A DNA stretch of 64,000 nucleotides from DATFLL01 sp035267785 (GTDB lineage Bacteria > Pseudomonadota > Gammaproteobacteria > DATFLL01), in NCBI GenBank assembly GCA_035267785.1, contig DATFLL010000047.1, positions 1 through 64,000 of the forward strand, read 5' to 3'. The translations under genes and the position numbers were made by a program. The notes below the pieces were generated by a model. The model saw only the letters and a list, made by a program, of their open reading frames with translations. It was not told the DNA's origin and did not search any database. Shown piece after piece: positions 1 through 9,428 of this stretch (within the stretch, counting starts at the first letter, position 1; every line of letters starts with the position of its first letter).

Positions 1-96
1 CTCGGCCGGCACGATGGGGTTGATGCGAATCTCGCGGATGGGGCGCTCAGGCGCCTCGTCCGGGCGGGCGGTCGGGTGGCGGTCGGCTTGGCTCAT
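1..96 (-). CDS. 5' fragment of an unidentified gene
   Basis: The first 32 codons of a gene reading out of the left edge. The ATG is at 96; a possible AAGGAG lies 13 bases upstream, rather far away. The visible peptide is polar and proline-rich, then reads IREIRINPIVPAE before the cut. It faces away from dapA, so the roughly 220-base gap probably holds two divergent promoters. The visible part is too short to name a product. It resembles the start of some nucleotidyltransferase-type proteins, but that is only a memory-based impression. Confidence 0.4.
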   Translation of the reverse strand, partial: MSQADRHPTARPDEAPERPIREIRINPIVPAE

Positions 97-175
97 GAGG
101 GGTACGGGGCTCCTTGGAATATCCCTGTCACAGAGGGCAGAATACCGCGTGCCCGGGGGCGCGCCAGGTGAATAT

Positions 176-185
176 GTGTATACAC
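176..185. promoter_or_regulatory. 10-bp perfect palindrome in divergent intergenic region
   Basis: GTGTATACAC is its own reverse complement and sits in the otherwise GC-rich gap between the left-edge gene and dapA. It overlaps TATA-like bases that could serve as a -10 element. It could be an operator or chance. Confidence 0.2.
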
Positions 186-317
186 CCATAGCGCCCGTTT
201 ATGCCGGGCGGGGCCGGCCAAGCCGGACCGGGCAGGTACCGGATCGAAGCGGGGCCAGCTTGTCAGCGGCGGGCCGCGTCAGTACCATGCATGTTTGATT
301 TCAGCGGAGCGTTTTCA

Positions 318-1193
318 ATGTTTCACGGCAGTATGGTCGCCCTGGTGACGCCTCTGCGCGACGACGGCAGCATCGACGACGCCTCGCTGGCCGCGCTGGT
401 GGAGTTCCATATCGAACACGGCACCGATGCCATCGTGGCCGTCGGCACCACCGGCGAGTCCGCGACCCTGGACCATGACGAGCACTGCCACGTCATCCGC
501 CGAGTGGTCGAGGTCGCCAAGGGACGGATCCCCGTGATTGCCGGCACCGGCGCCAACTCGACCAGCGAAGCGATCGAGCTGACCCGCTGCGCCATGCAGG
601 CCGGGGCCGACGCCTGCCTGCTGGTCACACCTTATTACAACAAGCCCACCCAGGAAGGCCTGTATCTCCACCACAAGGCCGTGGCCGAGGCCGTGGCGAT
701 TCCCCAGATACTCTACAACGTACCCGGGCGCACCGCCGTCGACATGCTGCCCGACACGGTCGACCGTCTGGCCAGCATCTCCAATATCGTCGGCATCAAG
801 GACGCCACGGGCAACCTGGACCGCGCCCGGGAACTTGTCCAGCGCTGCGGCGATCGAATAGACATCTACAGCGGTGACGATGCCACCGCTATGGAACTGA
901 TGCTGCTCGGCGGCAAGGGCGATGTCTCCGTGACGGCCAACGTCGCGCCGCGCGCCATGCACGAGATGTGCGCCGCGGCCATTGCCGGCGACCGCTCGAA
1001 GGCGGCGGAGATCAATGCGCGCCTGATGCCGCTGCACAAGGGCTTGTTCGTGGAGGCCAACCCTATCCCCGTCAAGTGGGCCCTCCACGAAATGGGGCTG
1101 ATCCCGGCCGGTATCCGACTACCCCTGACGCCGCTGGCCGAGCAGTACCACGAAACCGTCAGACAGGCCCTACGCGAGGGCGGAGTACTGTAA
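318..1193 (+). CDS. dapA: 4-hydroxy-tetrahydrodipicolinate synthase
   Basis: Condenses pyruvate with aspartate semialdehyde, the first committed step of lysine and meso-diaminopimelate synthesis, in the cytoplasm. The 291-residue TIM barrel has the family landmarks at the same numbers as in E. coli: T44-T45 in GTTGES, Y133 in YNVPGRT, and the Schiff-base lysine K161 in GIKDATG. The ATG at 318 was chosen over an upstream in-frame start at 201 because GGAG lies at 305-308 and homologues begin MF-GS. The stop is three bases before bamC, an order (dapA-bamC) common in gammaproteobacteria, so the two are probably co-transcribed. Confidence 0.97.
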   Translation: MFHGSMVALVTPLRDDGSIDDASLAALVEFHIEHGTDAIVAVGTTGESATLDHDEHCHVIRRVVEVAKGRIPVIAGTGANSTSEAIELTRCAMQAGADACLLVTPYYNKPTQEGLYLHHKAVAEAVAIPQILYNVPGRTAVDMLPDTVDRLASISNIVGIKDATGNLDRARELVQRCGDRIDIYSGDDATAMELMLLGGKGDVSVTANVAPRAMHEMCAAAIAGDRSKAAEINARLMPLHKGLFVEANPIPVKWALHEMGLIPAGIRLPLTPLAEQYHETVRQALREGGVL

Positions 1194-1196
1194 ACG

Positions 1197-2327
1197 ATGT
1201 CAATTCTGTGCAGGCCGTGGCGTAACGCGGCCATCCTTTCGCTGGCGGTGTTGGCCGCCGGTTGTTCCGCTTTCGGCGGTGGGCCGGACTACGAGTCGAG
1301 CAAACAGACGCGCCCCCTGGATATGCCGCCCGATCTGTCGCTCAGCCCGGGGGGTAGCGAGACGGACGTGCCGCAGATCGCCCCGCGCCAGGCGACTTTC
1401 TCCAATTATATGGGCCAGGAGAAGGATGCCGCGGGTGAGCAGACCGGTGGGACCAAGGAGTCCTCGGCGGCGCTGTCGGGCGGATTGCCGGGCGTGCATA
1501 TGAAGCGCGACGGGGCCATCCGTTGGCTGGTCGTCGACGCCAAGGCGGCCGCGCTGTGGCCTCACCTCAAGGACTTCTTCCAACGCCAGGGCTTCAAGAT
1601 CGCCGTGTCCGAACCCAAGCTCGGCGTGATGGAGACCAACTGGCGCGAGCAGAAGGCCGAGGTCAACGACGGCTTCTTCTCCCGCATCTTCCAGAAGCTC
1701 AATTCCACCGGGCTGCGCGACAAATACCGGGTGCGCCTGGAACCGGCAAAGGACCCGGACAAGACGCTGGTGTTCATCACCCACCGGGGCTTGAAGGAAG
1801 TGGCGTTTGACGATACCGGCGGGGAACACATCAGCACCGCATGGCAGACGCGTCCTTCCGATCCGGAGCTCGAGGCGGAGATGACCGAGCGCTTCCTGGT
1901 CTATCTTGGCGCGAGCAAGCCCCAGGCCAAGCAGGTGGTCGCCGAAGCCGGGCCCGCGGTCTCCCGGGCCAAGGTCACCCAGGTCGATGGTCACCTGAGC
2001 CTGGAGGTCAGCGAAGTCTTCGCGCGCACCTGGCGGCGCACGGGGCTGGCGCTGGACCGCCTCGGTGTGACCGTGGAGGACCGCGATCGCTCCAACGGAC
2101 TGTATTACATTCGCCTGCCCAAGGACTTTTTCAAAGAAAAGGACAAGGGCTGGCTGGCCAGCCTGTTCGGCGGCGACAAGCAGAAGACGCCGCCGCAGAA
2201 GTTCCAACTGCGCATCGCCGATCATGGCGCCACGACTGCCGTCCAGGTCTTGAGCAAGGACGGGGAGGCCGACGATTCGCAGGTGGCGCGCCACATTTTG
2301 GATCGGCTCCAGACCTATCTGAAATGA
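1197..2327 (+). CDS. bamC: Outer membrane assembly lipoprotein BamC
   Basis: A 376-residue lipoprotein of the BAM complex that inserts beta-barrel proteins in the outer membrane. The signal peptide ends in LAAGC with the lipidated cysteine at residue 23. A low-complexity, disordered stretch (about 24-95) follows, then two helix-grip domains (about 100-215 and 245-376), the usual BamC layout. E. coli BamC is 344 residues; this one has a longer linker. It lies immediately behind dapA, which explains the old name dapX. Family assignment is firm; role is from the family. Confidence 0.9.
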   Translation: MSILCRPWRNAAILSLAVLAAGCSAFGGGPDYESSKQTRPLDMPPDLSLSPGGSETDVPQIAPRQATFSNYMGQEKDAAGEQTGGTKESSAALSGGLPGVHMKRDGAIRWLVVDAKAAALWPHLKDFFQRQGFKIAVSEPKLGVMETNWREQKAEVNDGFFSRIFQKLNSTGLRDKYRVRLEPAKDPDKTLVFITHRGLKEVAFDDTGGEHISTAWQTRPSDPELEAEMTERFLVYLGASKPQAKQVVAEAGPAVSRAKVTQVDGHLSLEVSEVFARTWRRTGLALDRLGVTVEDRDRSNGLYYIRLPKDFFKEKDKGWLASLFGGDKQKTPPQKFQLRIADHGATTAVQVLSKDGEADDSQVARHILDRLQTYLK

Positions 2328-2366
2328 TCCCGCGCGGGCGCGCGGCGTAAAAGGGGGGGATGGCCT

Positions 2367-3128
2367 GTGCGTTTTGCCTGCCTGGGCAGTGGCAGCCGCG
2401 GTAACGCCACGGTGGTGACCGCCGGGTGCACACGGGTGCTCGTCGACTGCGGATTTTCCGTGCGCGAGACCGAGCGGCGCCTCGGCGCGTTGGGTATCGC
2501 GCCGGCCGAGCTGACGGCGATTCTGGTCACCCACGAGCACAGCGATCACGTTGGCGGCGTCGGGGCGCTGGCCCGACGTCACGGGATCCCGGTATGGGCG
2601 ACCCAGGGGACCTGGTCACATGGGGCGCTCGGCGAGGTCCCGCAGGCTCGGTTTTTTAACTGTCATACGCCGTTCGCGATCGACGATTTGGCGGTCGATC
2701 CGTTCCCGGTGCCCCACGATGCGCGTGAGCCGAGTCAGTTCGTGTTCGGCGACGGTGCGCGCCGCTTGGGTATTCTGACCGACAGCGGCTACATCACGCC
2801 GCACATCGTACGCCAGCTGGCCGACTGCCATGCCGTGCTGCTGGAGTGCAATTACGACGAGGCGATGCTGGCGGCCGGTCCGTACCCCGCGGCGCTCAAG
2901 CAGCGGGTCGGCGGCCAGTTCGGTCACCTGAGCAACGACCAGGCCGCGGCGCTGCTCGGCGAGGTGGATACCTCGGGCCTGCAGCACGTGGTCGCCGCGC
3001 ACCTGAGCGAACAGAACAACACGCCGGAGTTGGCCAGAGCCGCCCTGGCCGATGCCCTGAACTGCGAGGTCGACTGGATCGCGGTGGCATCCCAGGGCGA
3101 GGTGTTGGACTGGCGGGCTATCGACTAA
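2367..3128 (+). CDS. MBL-fold metallo-hydrolase, YycJ/WalJ type
   Basis: A 253-residue cytoplasmic metallo-beta-lactamase-fold protein. The metal motif is THEHSDHVGG, followed by DSG and a C-terminal histidine in VAAHLSEQNNTP, as in the YycJ/WalJ/Vicx branch, proposed to be a nuclease or phosphodiesterase. It starts with GTG at 2367 behind a strong purine-rich ribosome site (2351-2360). It sits between bamC and purC on the same strand, an arrangement often seen in gammaproteobacteria. The substrate is not known. Confidence 0.85.
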   Translation: MRFACLGSGSRGNATVVTAGCTRVLVDCGFSVRETERRLGALGIAPAELTAILVTHEHSDHVGGVGALARRHGIPVWATQGTWSHGALGEVPQARFFNCHTPFAIDDLAVDPFPVPHDAREPSQFVFGDGARRLGILTDSGYITPHIVRQLADCHAVLLECNYDEAMLAAGPYPAALKQRVGGQFGHLSNDQAAALLGEVDTSGLQHVVAAHLSEQNNTPELARAALADALNCEVDWIAVASQGEVLDWRAID

Positions 3129-3163
3129 ACCCGGTTTGAGACCGAATCTGGCAGGGGAATTTC

Positions 3164-3874
3164 ATGCAAAAGAAGGCCGAGTTGTACGCGGGCAAGGCGA
3201 AATCGGTGTATGCGACCGATGATCGCGACAAGTTGATCCTGCATTTTCGCAACGACACCTCGGCCTTCGACGGCGAGAAGGTGGCGCAGCTCGAGCGAAA
3301 AGGCATGGTCAACAACAAGTTCAATGCCTTTATCATGGGCAAGCTCGAACAAGCGGGCATCCCGACGCACTTCGAGCAACTGCTCTCGGACGAGGAGTCC
3401 GCGGTCAAGCGCCTGGAAATGATTCCCGTCGAGTGCGTCGTGCGCAATATTACCGCCGGCAGTATCTGCAGGCGTTTGGGGGTGGCCGAAGGTCAGGACC
3501 TGGACCCGCCCACCTTCGAGTTCTTCTTGAAGAACGACGCGCTGCACGACCCGATGGTCAACGAGTTTCACATCCGTTCCTTCGGCTGGGCGAGCGACGA
3601 GGAGGTCCAGCAGATGAAGGATCTGACCTTCCGGGTCAACGACGTGCTCAAGCGCCTGTTCCTCGATGCGGGCCTGCTGCTGGTCGACTACAAGCTGGAA
3701 TTCGGCCGCTACCACGGCGCAGTGGTCCTGGGCGACGAGTTCACCCCGGATGGGTGTCGCTTGTGGGATGCCCAGACGCGCGACAAGCTGGACAAGGATC
3801 GCTTCCGCCAGGGCCTCGGCGGGGTCGTGGAGGCATACGAGGAGGTGGCCCGGCGCCTGGGTGTGCCGCTCTGA
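3164..3874 (+). CDS. purC: Phosphoribosylaminoimidazole-succinocarboxamide synthase
   Basis: SAICAR synthetase of de novo purine synthesis: joins aspartate to CAIR using ATP. At 236 residues it matches the bacterial length. Landmarks are the N-terminal [30 protein letters not shown], the IPVECVVRN strand with the IP-E-V signature, and KLEFGR with the downstream acidic [12 protein letters not shown]. The ribosome site is GGGGAA just before the ATG. It follows the MBL hydrolase by 35 bases and may share its transcript. Confidence 0.97.
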   Translation: MQKKAELYAGKAKSVYATDDRDKLILHFRNDTSAFDGEKVAQLERKGMVNNKFNAFIMGKLEQAGIPTHFEQLLSDEESAVKRLEMIPVECVVRNITAGSICRRLGVAEGQDLDPPTFEFFLKNDALHDPMVNEFHIRSFGWASDEEVQQMKDLTFRVNDVLKRLFLDAGLLLVDYKLEFGRYHGAVVLGDEFTPDGCRLWDAQTRDKLDKDRFRQGLGGVVEAYEEVARRLGVPL

Positions 3875-4040
3875 GGCCCGCCTGGGTCGAATCCGGGCCC
3901 TCGAGCACCCGTTGGCGCGGCGAGGGTGTGAAGAGGGTTCAAACATCGGCGCCGTTTTCGGATATGATGACGCGCAACTATCGGTGCGCGCGGTGCCGCG
4001 GGTTGCGCGTGTTTATTGACTCTACTAGATTCACGAGCCT

Positions 4041-5939
4041 ATGACGTCAGGTACCAGCTATAACGCCGAAGCCATCGAGGTCCTCACGGGACTGGAGCCG
4101 GTGCGTAAGCGCCCCGGCATGTACACCCAGACCGACCGTCCCAACCATCTCGCCCAGGAGGTCGTCGACAACAGCGTCGACGAGGCCGTCGCCGGCCATG
4201 CCAGCCACATCGAGGTGACCTTGTACAAGGACGGCTCGCTGTCGGTCACCGATGACGGGCGCGGCATGCCGGTGGACCTGCACCCCGAGGAGAAGGTCCC
4301 GGGCGTGGAGGTCATCCTGACCCGCCTGCATGCCGGCGGCAAGTTCTCGAACAAGAATTACCGCTTCTCCGGCGGACTGCACGGCGTCGGCGTCTCCGTG
4401 GTCAATGCCCTGTCCAAGCACCTGGAGGTGTGGATCAAGCGCGGCGGCAAGGAATACAACATGGCGTTTGCGGACGGCGCCAAGGTCTCCGACCTCGAGG
4501 AGGTCGGCAGCGTCGGCAAGCGCAATACGGGCACAACACTGCGCTTTTGGCCCGACCCGCAGTTCTTCGACTCGCCCAAGTTCTCCGTGCCGCGCCTCAA
4601 GCACCTGCTGCGAGCCAAGGCGGTGTTGTGTCCCGGGCTCAAGGTCAGCTTCCACGACGAGACCAGCGGCGAGAGCGAGGAATGGTATTACGAGGACGGC
4701 CTCACAGCCTATCTCGTCGATGCGCTGGACGGCGCCGAGATGCTGCCCTCCGAGCCGTTCGTGGGAACGATGGAGGGCAACGCCGAGGCCGTGGATTGGG
4801 CGGTGGTGTGGCTGCCCGATGCCGGTTCGAATGTGGTCGAGAGCTACGTGAATCTGATTCCCACCTCCCAGGGCGGCACGCATGTCAACGGCATGCGCAC
4901 CGGTCTGACCGAGGCCATTCGCGAGTTCTGCGAATTTCGCAACCTGCTGCCGCGCGGCGTCAAAATCACCCCCGAGGATGTATGGGACCGCGTCAGTTAT
5001 ATCCTGTCGGTCAAACTCGCCGAGCCGCAGTTCTCGGGCCAGACCAAGGAACGCCTGTCCTCGCGCGAGTGTGCGACCTTCGTCTCCGGCGTGGTCAAGG
5101 ATGCCTTCAGCCTGTGGCTGAACCAGCATACCGAGACCGGCGAGCGTATTGCCGAGCTGGCCATCAACAGCGCCCAAAGCCGCGTGCGGGCCGGACGTCA
5201 GGTCGTGCGCAAGAAGGTTACGCAGGGGCCGGCGCTGCCCGGCAAGCTCGCCGACTGCGCGTCCCAGGACACGGACCGCACCGAGCTGTTTCTGGTCGAG
5301 GGCGACTCGGCGGGTGGTTCGGCCAAGCAGGCGCGTGATCGCGACTACCAGGCCATCATGCCCCTTCGCGGCAAGATACTGAACAGCTGGGAGGTCGAGC
5401 CCGGCCAGGTCCTGAGCTCCCAGGAAATCCACGACATCTCGGTGGCCCTCGGGGTCGATCCGGGCTCGGATGACCTCAGCGGCCTGCGCTACGGCAAGGT
5501 CTGTATCCTGGCCGATGCCGACTCCGACGGCGCGCACATTGCCACGCTACTCTCGGCCCTGTTTCTGCGCCACTTCTGGCCGTTGGTCGCGGCCGGCCGG
5601 GTCTACGTTGCGATGCCGCCGTTGTATCGCATCGATATTGGCAAGGAGACCTACTACGCGCTGGACGACGGCGAACGCCAGGGAGTGCTCGATCGCATCG
5701 CCGCCGAGAAGCGCAAGGGCAAGGTCTCGGTGACGCGCTTCAAGGGTCTGGGCGAGATGAATCCCATACAGCTGCGTGAGACGACCATGGCGCCGGACAC
5801 GCGCCGCCTGGTACGTCTGACCATCAAGCCGGGCGACGGCACGCAGCAGCTGATGGACATGCTGCTCGGCAAGAAGCGCGCCGCCGACCGCAAGGCCTGG
5901 CTCGAGCAAAAGGGCCACCTGGCCGAAGCCAATGTATGA
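4041..5939 (+). CDS. parE: DNA topoisomerase IV subunit B
   Basis: ATPase subunit of topoisomerase IV, which decatenates daughter chromosomes. The 632-residue protein has the GHKL ATPase motifs (EVVDNSVDEA, DDGRGMPVDLH, GGLHGVGVSVVNALS) and the TOPRIM signatures EGDSAGGSA and DADSDGAHI. The length and the lack of the long GyrB insertion favour ParE over GyrB, and parC follows directly. The ribosome site is weak. An A/T-rich TATGAT about 75 bases upstream of the ATG (near 3962) may be a -10 element. Confidence 0.95.
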   Translation: MTSGTSYNAEAIEVLTGLEPVRKRPGMYTQTDRPNHLAQEVVDNSVDEAVAGHASHIEVTLYKDGSLSVTDDGRGMPVDLHPEEKVPGVEVILTRLHAGGKFSNKNYRFSGGLHGVGVSVVNALSKHLEVWIKRGGKEYNMAFADGAKVSDLEEVGSVGKRNTGTTLRFWPDPQFFDSPKFSVPRLKHLLRAKAVLCPGLKVSFHDETSGESEEWYYEDGLTAYLVDALDGAEMLPSEPFVGTMEGNAEAVDWAVVWLPDAGSNVVESYVNLIPTSQGGTHVNGMRTGLTEAIREFCEFRNLLPRGVKITPEDVWDRVSYILSVKLAEPQFSGQTKERLSSRECATFVSGVVKDAFSLWLNQHTETGERIAELAINSAQSRVRAGRQVVRKKVTQGPALPGKLADCASQDTDRTELFLVEGDSAGGSAKQARDRDYQAIMPLRGKILNSWEVEPGQVLSSQEIHDISVALGVDPGSDDLSGLRYGKVCILADADSDGAHIATLLSALFLRHFWPLVAAGRVYVAMPPLYRIDIGKETYYALDDGERQGVLDRIAAEKRKGKVSVTRFKGLGEMNPIQLRETTMAPDTRRLVRLTIKPGDGTQQLMDMLLGKKRAADRKAWLEQKGHLAEANV

Positions 5940-6004
5940 CGGCTGTGCCGTGCCGCGCGCCGATCGCATTCTCCTTCGAATTCAAGCCCCGACGATAGCC
6001 TACG

Positions 6005-8263
6005 ATGACAGAAACGACCCAAACGCCATCCGACGACGGCATTGAACGTCTGCCGCTGAAGGAATTCACCGAGAAGGCGTACCTGGATTACTCCATGTAC
6101 GTCATCCTGGACCGCGCTCTGCCGCACATCGGCGACGGGCTCAAACCCGTGCAGCGGCGCATCATCTACGCCATGTCCGAGCTCGGCTTGAACGCGGCGT
6201 CCAAGTACAAAAAGTCGGCCCGCACGGTCGGCGACGTGCTGGGCAAGTTCCACCCGCACGGCGACAGCGCCTGCTACGAGGCCATGGTCCTCATGGCACA
6301 GTCGTTTTCCTACCGTTATCCGCTGGTCGACGGCCAGGGCAACTGGGGTTCGGCGGACGACCCCAAGTCGTTCGCCGCCATGCGCTATACCGAGGCTCGC
6401 CTGTCGCACTTCGCCGAGCTGCTGCTCAGCGAGGTCGCTCAGGGCACGGTGGATTGGGCGCCGAACTTCGACGGTACGCTCGATGAGCCGTCCCTGTTGC
6501 CGGCGCGTGTGCCGCATGTGCTGCTCAACGGGACGACCGGTATTGCGGTGGGTATGGCGACCGATATTCCGCCGCACAATCTGCGCGAGGTGGCCAGCGC
6601 CTGCATTCGCCTGCTCGAGGAACCGAAGGCGACCGTCGCCGAGCTGTGCGAGCACGTCAAGGGACCGGACTATCCGACCGACGCAGAAATCATTACCCCG
6701 CGCGCGGACCTGGCACGCATGTACGAGACCGGGGGCGGCAGCGTGCGCATGCGCGCCCGTTACGATCGCGAAAACGGCGACATCATCATTACGGCGCTGC
6801 CGCATCAGGCCTCCCCGGCGCGTATCCTGGAACAGATCGCCGGGCAGATGAACGCCAAGAAGCTGCCCATGGTCGCCGACCTGCGTGACGAGTCGGATCA
6901 CGAAAACCCAACGCGCCTGGTTATCGTCCCGCGCTCCAACCGCGTCGATGTCGAGGCCCTGATGGCGCACCTGTTCGCCACGACCGACCTGGAGCGTACG
7001 TACCGCGTCAACATGAATGTCATCGGTCTGGACGGCCGCCCGCAGGTCAAGAACCTGCGCGACATGTTGAGCGAATGGCTGGATTTTCGCCTTCAGACCG
7101 TACGCCGGCGTCTGCAGTTCCGCCTGGACAAGGTCACCCAGCGCCTGCACATTCTCGACGGCCTGCTGATCGCCTACCTCAATATCGATGAGGTCATTGC
7201 GATCATCCGCAACGAGGACAAGCCCAAGCCGGCCCTGATGGAGCGTTTTGGGCTGAGCGAGGCGCAGGCCGAGGCCATCCTCGAGCTCAAGCTGCGCCAT
7301 TTGGCCAAGCTTGAGGAGATGAAGATACGCGGCGAGCAAAAGGACCTTGCCGAGGAGCGCGAATTTCTGGAAAAGACCCTGGGCTCGACCCGGCGCATGA
7401 AGACCCTCGTGCGCAAGGAGCTGCAGGCGGCCGCCGAGGAGTTCGGCGACGAGCGCCGTTCACCCTTGATGGAGCGTGCGGCGGCCCAGGCCCTGGACGA
7501 GACCGAGCTCATCAGTGCCGAGCCGGTGACCGTCGTTTTGTCACAGCGCGGTTGGGTGCGCACCGCCAAAGGACACGAAGTCGACGCGGCCTCGCTGAAC
7601 TACAAGTCGGGCGACGCCTATCTCCAGGCTGCGCGCGGTCGCAGCAACCAACTCGCGGTGTTCATCGACTCCACCGGACGCACCTATGCCGTGCCCGCCC
7701 ATACGCTGCCCTCGGCACGCGGTCAGGGTGAGCCCCTGACCGGCCGGCTCAATCCCCCGGACGGCGCGACTTTCGCGGGGGTGATGTTCGGTGATCCCGA
7801 GCAGTTGTTCCTCTTGGCGAGCGATGCCGGCTATGGTTTCGTGGCCAAGCTCGAAGACCTCTACACGCGCAACAAGTCGGGCAAGGCCGTGCTCAAGGTG
7901 CCCAAAGGGGCGCGGGTGCTGCCCCCGGTGCCGGTGGGCGATATGGAGACCGAGTGGGTCGCCGCCGCCAGCAACGAAGGACGTCTGTTGATCCATCCCA
8001 TCGAGGAACTGCCCCAGCTGGCGCGCGGCAAGGGCGTGAAGATCATCAGCATCCCCTCGGCCCGCGCGGCCAAGCACGAGGAGTATGTCTGCGCCATCAC
8101 CGTGTTGGGCGAGGACGATCGGCTGATCGCCTATTCAGGAAAGCGTCATACCACGCTCAAGGAAGAGGACCAGGCGCATTACGCCGGGGAACGCGGGCGA
8201 CGCGGCAACAAGCTGCCGCGCGGCTTTCGCAGCATCGAGCGCCTGGAGCCCGGACGGGACTGA
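6005..8263 (+). CDS. parC: DNA topoisomerase IV subunit A
   Basis: Cleavage-religation subunit of topoisomerase IV, 752 residues. The catalytic tyrosine is Y128 in [11 protein letters not shown]. The quinolone-resistance region reads [12 protein letters not shown], with Ser88 and Glu92 at the positions of E. coli Ser80 and Glu84, so the wild-type drug-sensitive residues are present. C-terminal beta-pinwheel-type repeats follow from about residue 500. It starts 65 bases after parE in the same orientation. It converges with the lipoprotein gene at 8292, leaving only 28 bases between stops. Confidence 0.96.
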   Translation: MTETTQTPSDDGIERLPLKEFTEKAYLDYSMYVILDRALPHIGDGLKPVQRRIIYAMSELGLNAASKYKKSARTVGDVLGKFHPHGDSACYEAMVLMAQSFSYRYPLVDGQGNWGSADDPKSFAAMRYTEARLSHFAELLLSEVAQGTVDWAPNFDGTLDEPSLLPARVPHVLLNGTTGIAVGMATDIPPHNLREVASACIRLLEEPKATVAELCEHVKGPDYPTDAEIITPRADLARMYETGGGSVRMRARYDRENGDIIITALPHQASPARILEQIAGQMNAKKLPMVADLRDESDHENPTRLVIVPRSNRVDVEALMAHLFATTDLERTYRVNMNVIGLDGRPQVKNLRDMLSEWLDFRLQTVRRRLQFRLDKVTQRLHILDGLLIAYLNIDEVIAIIRNEDKPKPALMERFGLSEAQAEAILELKLRHLAKLEEMKIRGEQKDLAEEREFLEKTLGSTRRMKTLVRKELQAAAEEFGDERRSPLMERAAAQALDETELISAEPVTVVLSQRGWVRTAKGHEVDAASLNYKSGDAYLQAARGRSNQLAVFIDSTGRTYAVPAHTLPSARGQGEPLTGRLNPPDGATFAGVMFGDPEQLFLLASDAGYGFVAKLEDLYTRNKSGKAVLKVPKGARVLPPVPVGDMETEWVAAASNEGRLLIHPIEELPQLARGKGVKIISIPSARAAKHEEYVCAITVLGEDDRLIAYSGKRHTTLKEEDQAHYAGERGRRGNKLPRGFRSIERLEPGRD

Positions 8264-8291
8264 GCGTGTGCGCGCGGCCGATTTCCCGGGT

Positions 8292-9428
8292 TCAGCGCGG
8301 GATCGAATCGGCCGGATGTGCGCGGGTCGCCTTTTCCTGCTGTGCCTTCTCGCGCAGCTCCTTGAGCTTGGCCAGGACCTTGCGCGCCCGGGTGATGTGT
8401 TCCTCTAGCTCGGAGTTGTGCGGCGCGAGCTTGCGCAGCGGCAGCCAGGCGTCGAGCGCGGCCTGTATCTTGCCCTGGCTGTAGAGCCGGCGCCCGCGTT
8501 CGATACCCTTGGCCAGCTTTTTGTGCAGGCGGTGGTCCAGCTGCTTTTGGAGCTTGCCGAGCGCCGGGTTGCGCGGGTCGAGGCGTTCGAGCTTGGTCAG
8601 CGCGCCCCGGGCACAGACCCATTCGGCGTGCCGGTAGCAGCGGTGGTAGCTCTCTATCTGTTCCTGTACCGCGGATTGCAGTTGTTCGCGCCGGCGTCTG
8701 GCCTCGGCCGCCTGTTCGCGGGCGCGCTGCGCCGCTTTGCGTTTGCGCTGTGCCGCCTCTCGCCGCTCGAGTTCGGCCAGAGCGGCCTTGACCCGTGGAT
8801 CGGGGTTTAGCTCGTCGGCGAGCACCAGGGCCTGCCTGGCCAGGTCGAGCTTGCCTTTATCCAGGGCCTGGCGGCCCGCATCGGCCAGTTCATCGCCCGT
8901 TTCCCGCCCCTCTTGTTCGGCCGACCGCAGGCGTCGGCTGGCGCTCCAACTGCCCGGATCGGCGTCGGCCATCTGGCGGCGCAGCGGGACCATGCTCTTG
9001 AGCCAGTGTCCCTTGTCGATAAGCTCGCGCCATTGGAGCTCGTGCACGTAGGCTTCGCGGCGTGCGGTCAGCTCGCGCCTTGCCTTTTGCAGGCGTTCGT
9101 CGTCGGGGAGGCGATCCTGTGCCGTGGCCAGCAGCCGGTCCGCGTCCGCCCACTTGGCCTTGTCTTCCAGGCTTGCCGACTGCTTGAGTACGGAATGGAC
9201 GTAGCTGTCGGCTTGTCGGCGGATCGATTCGAGCTTCGCTCGCAGCGCCCGATAATGGGGGTGACTCGGGGCGACTCGCTCGAGGGTGTCGATCGCCTTG
9301 CCGTACTCCTTTTGTGCAACCCAGTCGTCGGCCTGCTGGCCGACGTCCGAGCGCAGGGCATAGAGCTGGGCGCAGCCGGACAGGCCCAACGCCAGGCTGA
9401 GGAGGAGGATGCCCAGGTACTTGTTCAT
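8292..9428 (-). CDS. TPR-like lipoprotein coupled to the nucleotide cyclase
   Basis: A 378-residue predicted lipoprotein: signal peptide MNKYLGILLLSLALGLSGC with the lipid cysteine at residue 19. The rest is almost entirely alpha-helical and very rich in Lys, Arg, Ala and Leu, with TPR-like helix pairs and long charged coiled-coil stretches. Its ATG overlaps the TGA of the cyclase gene by four bases (ATGA), so the two are translationally coupled. It may sense or scaffold something in the envelope for the cyclase (inference). No enzymatic motif is seen. A longer in-frame reading to 9578 was rejected because it would run into the cyclase gene and bury the signal peptide. Confidence 0.75.
   Translation of the reverse strand: MNKYLGILLLSLALGLSGCAQLYALRSDVGQQADDWVAQKEYGKAIDTLERVAPSHPHYRALRAKLESIRRQADSYVHSVLKQSASLEDKAKWADADRLLATAQDRLPDDERLQKARRELTARREAYVHELQWRELIDKGHWLKSMVPLRRQMADADPGSWSASRRLRSAEQEGRETGDELADAGRQALDKGKLDLARQALVLADELNPDPRVKAALAELERREAAQRKRKAAQRAREQAAEARRRREQLQSAVQEQIESYHRCYRHAEWVCARGALTKLERLDPRNPALGKLQKQLDHRLHKKLAKGIERGRRLYSQGKIQAALDAWLPLRKLAPHNSELEEHITRARKVLAKLKELREKAQQEKATRAHPADSIPR

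Noticed and set aside
4047..5537. A 496-codon minus-strand frame
   Set aside because: Antisense to parE; composition is a codon shadow.
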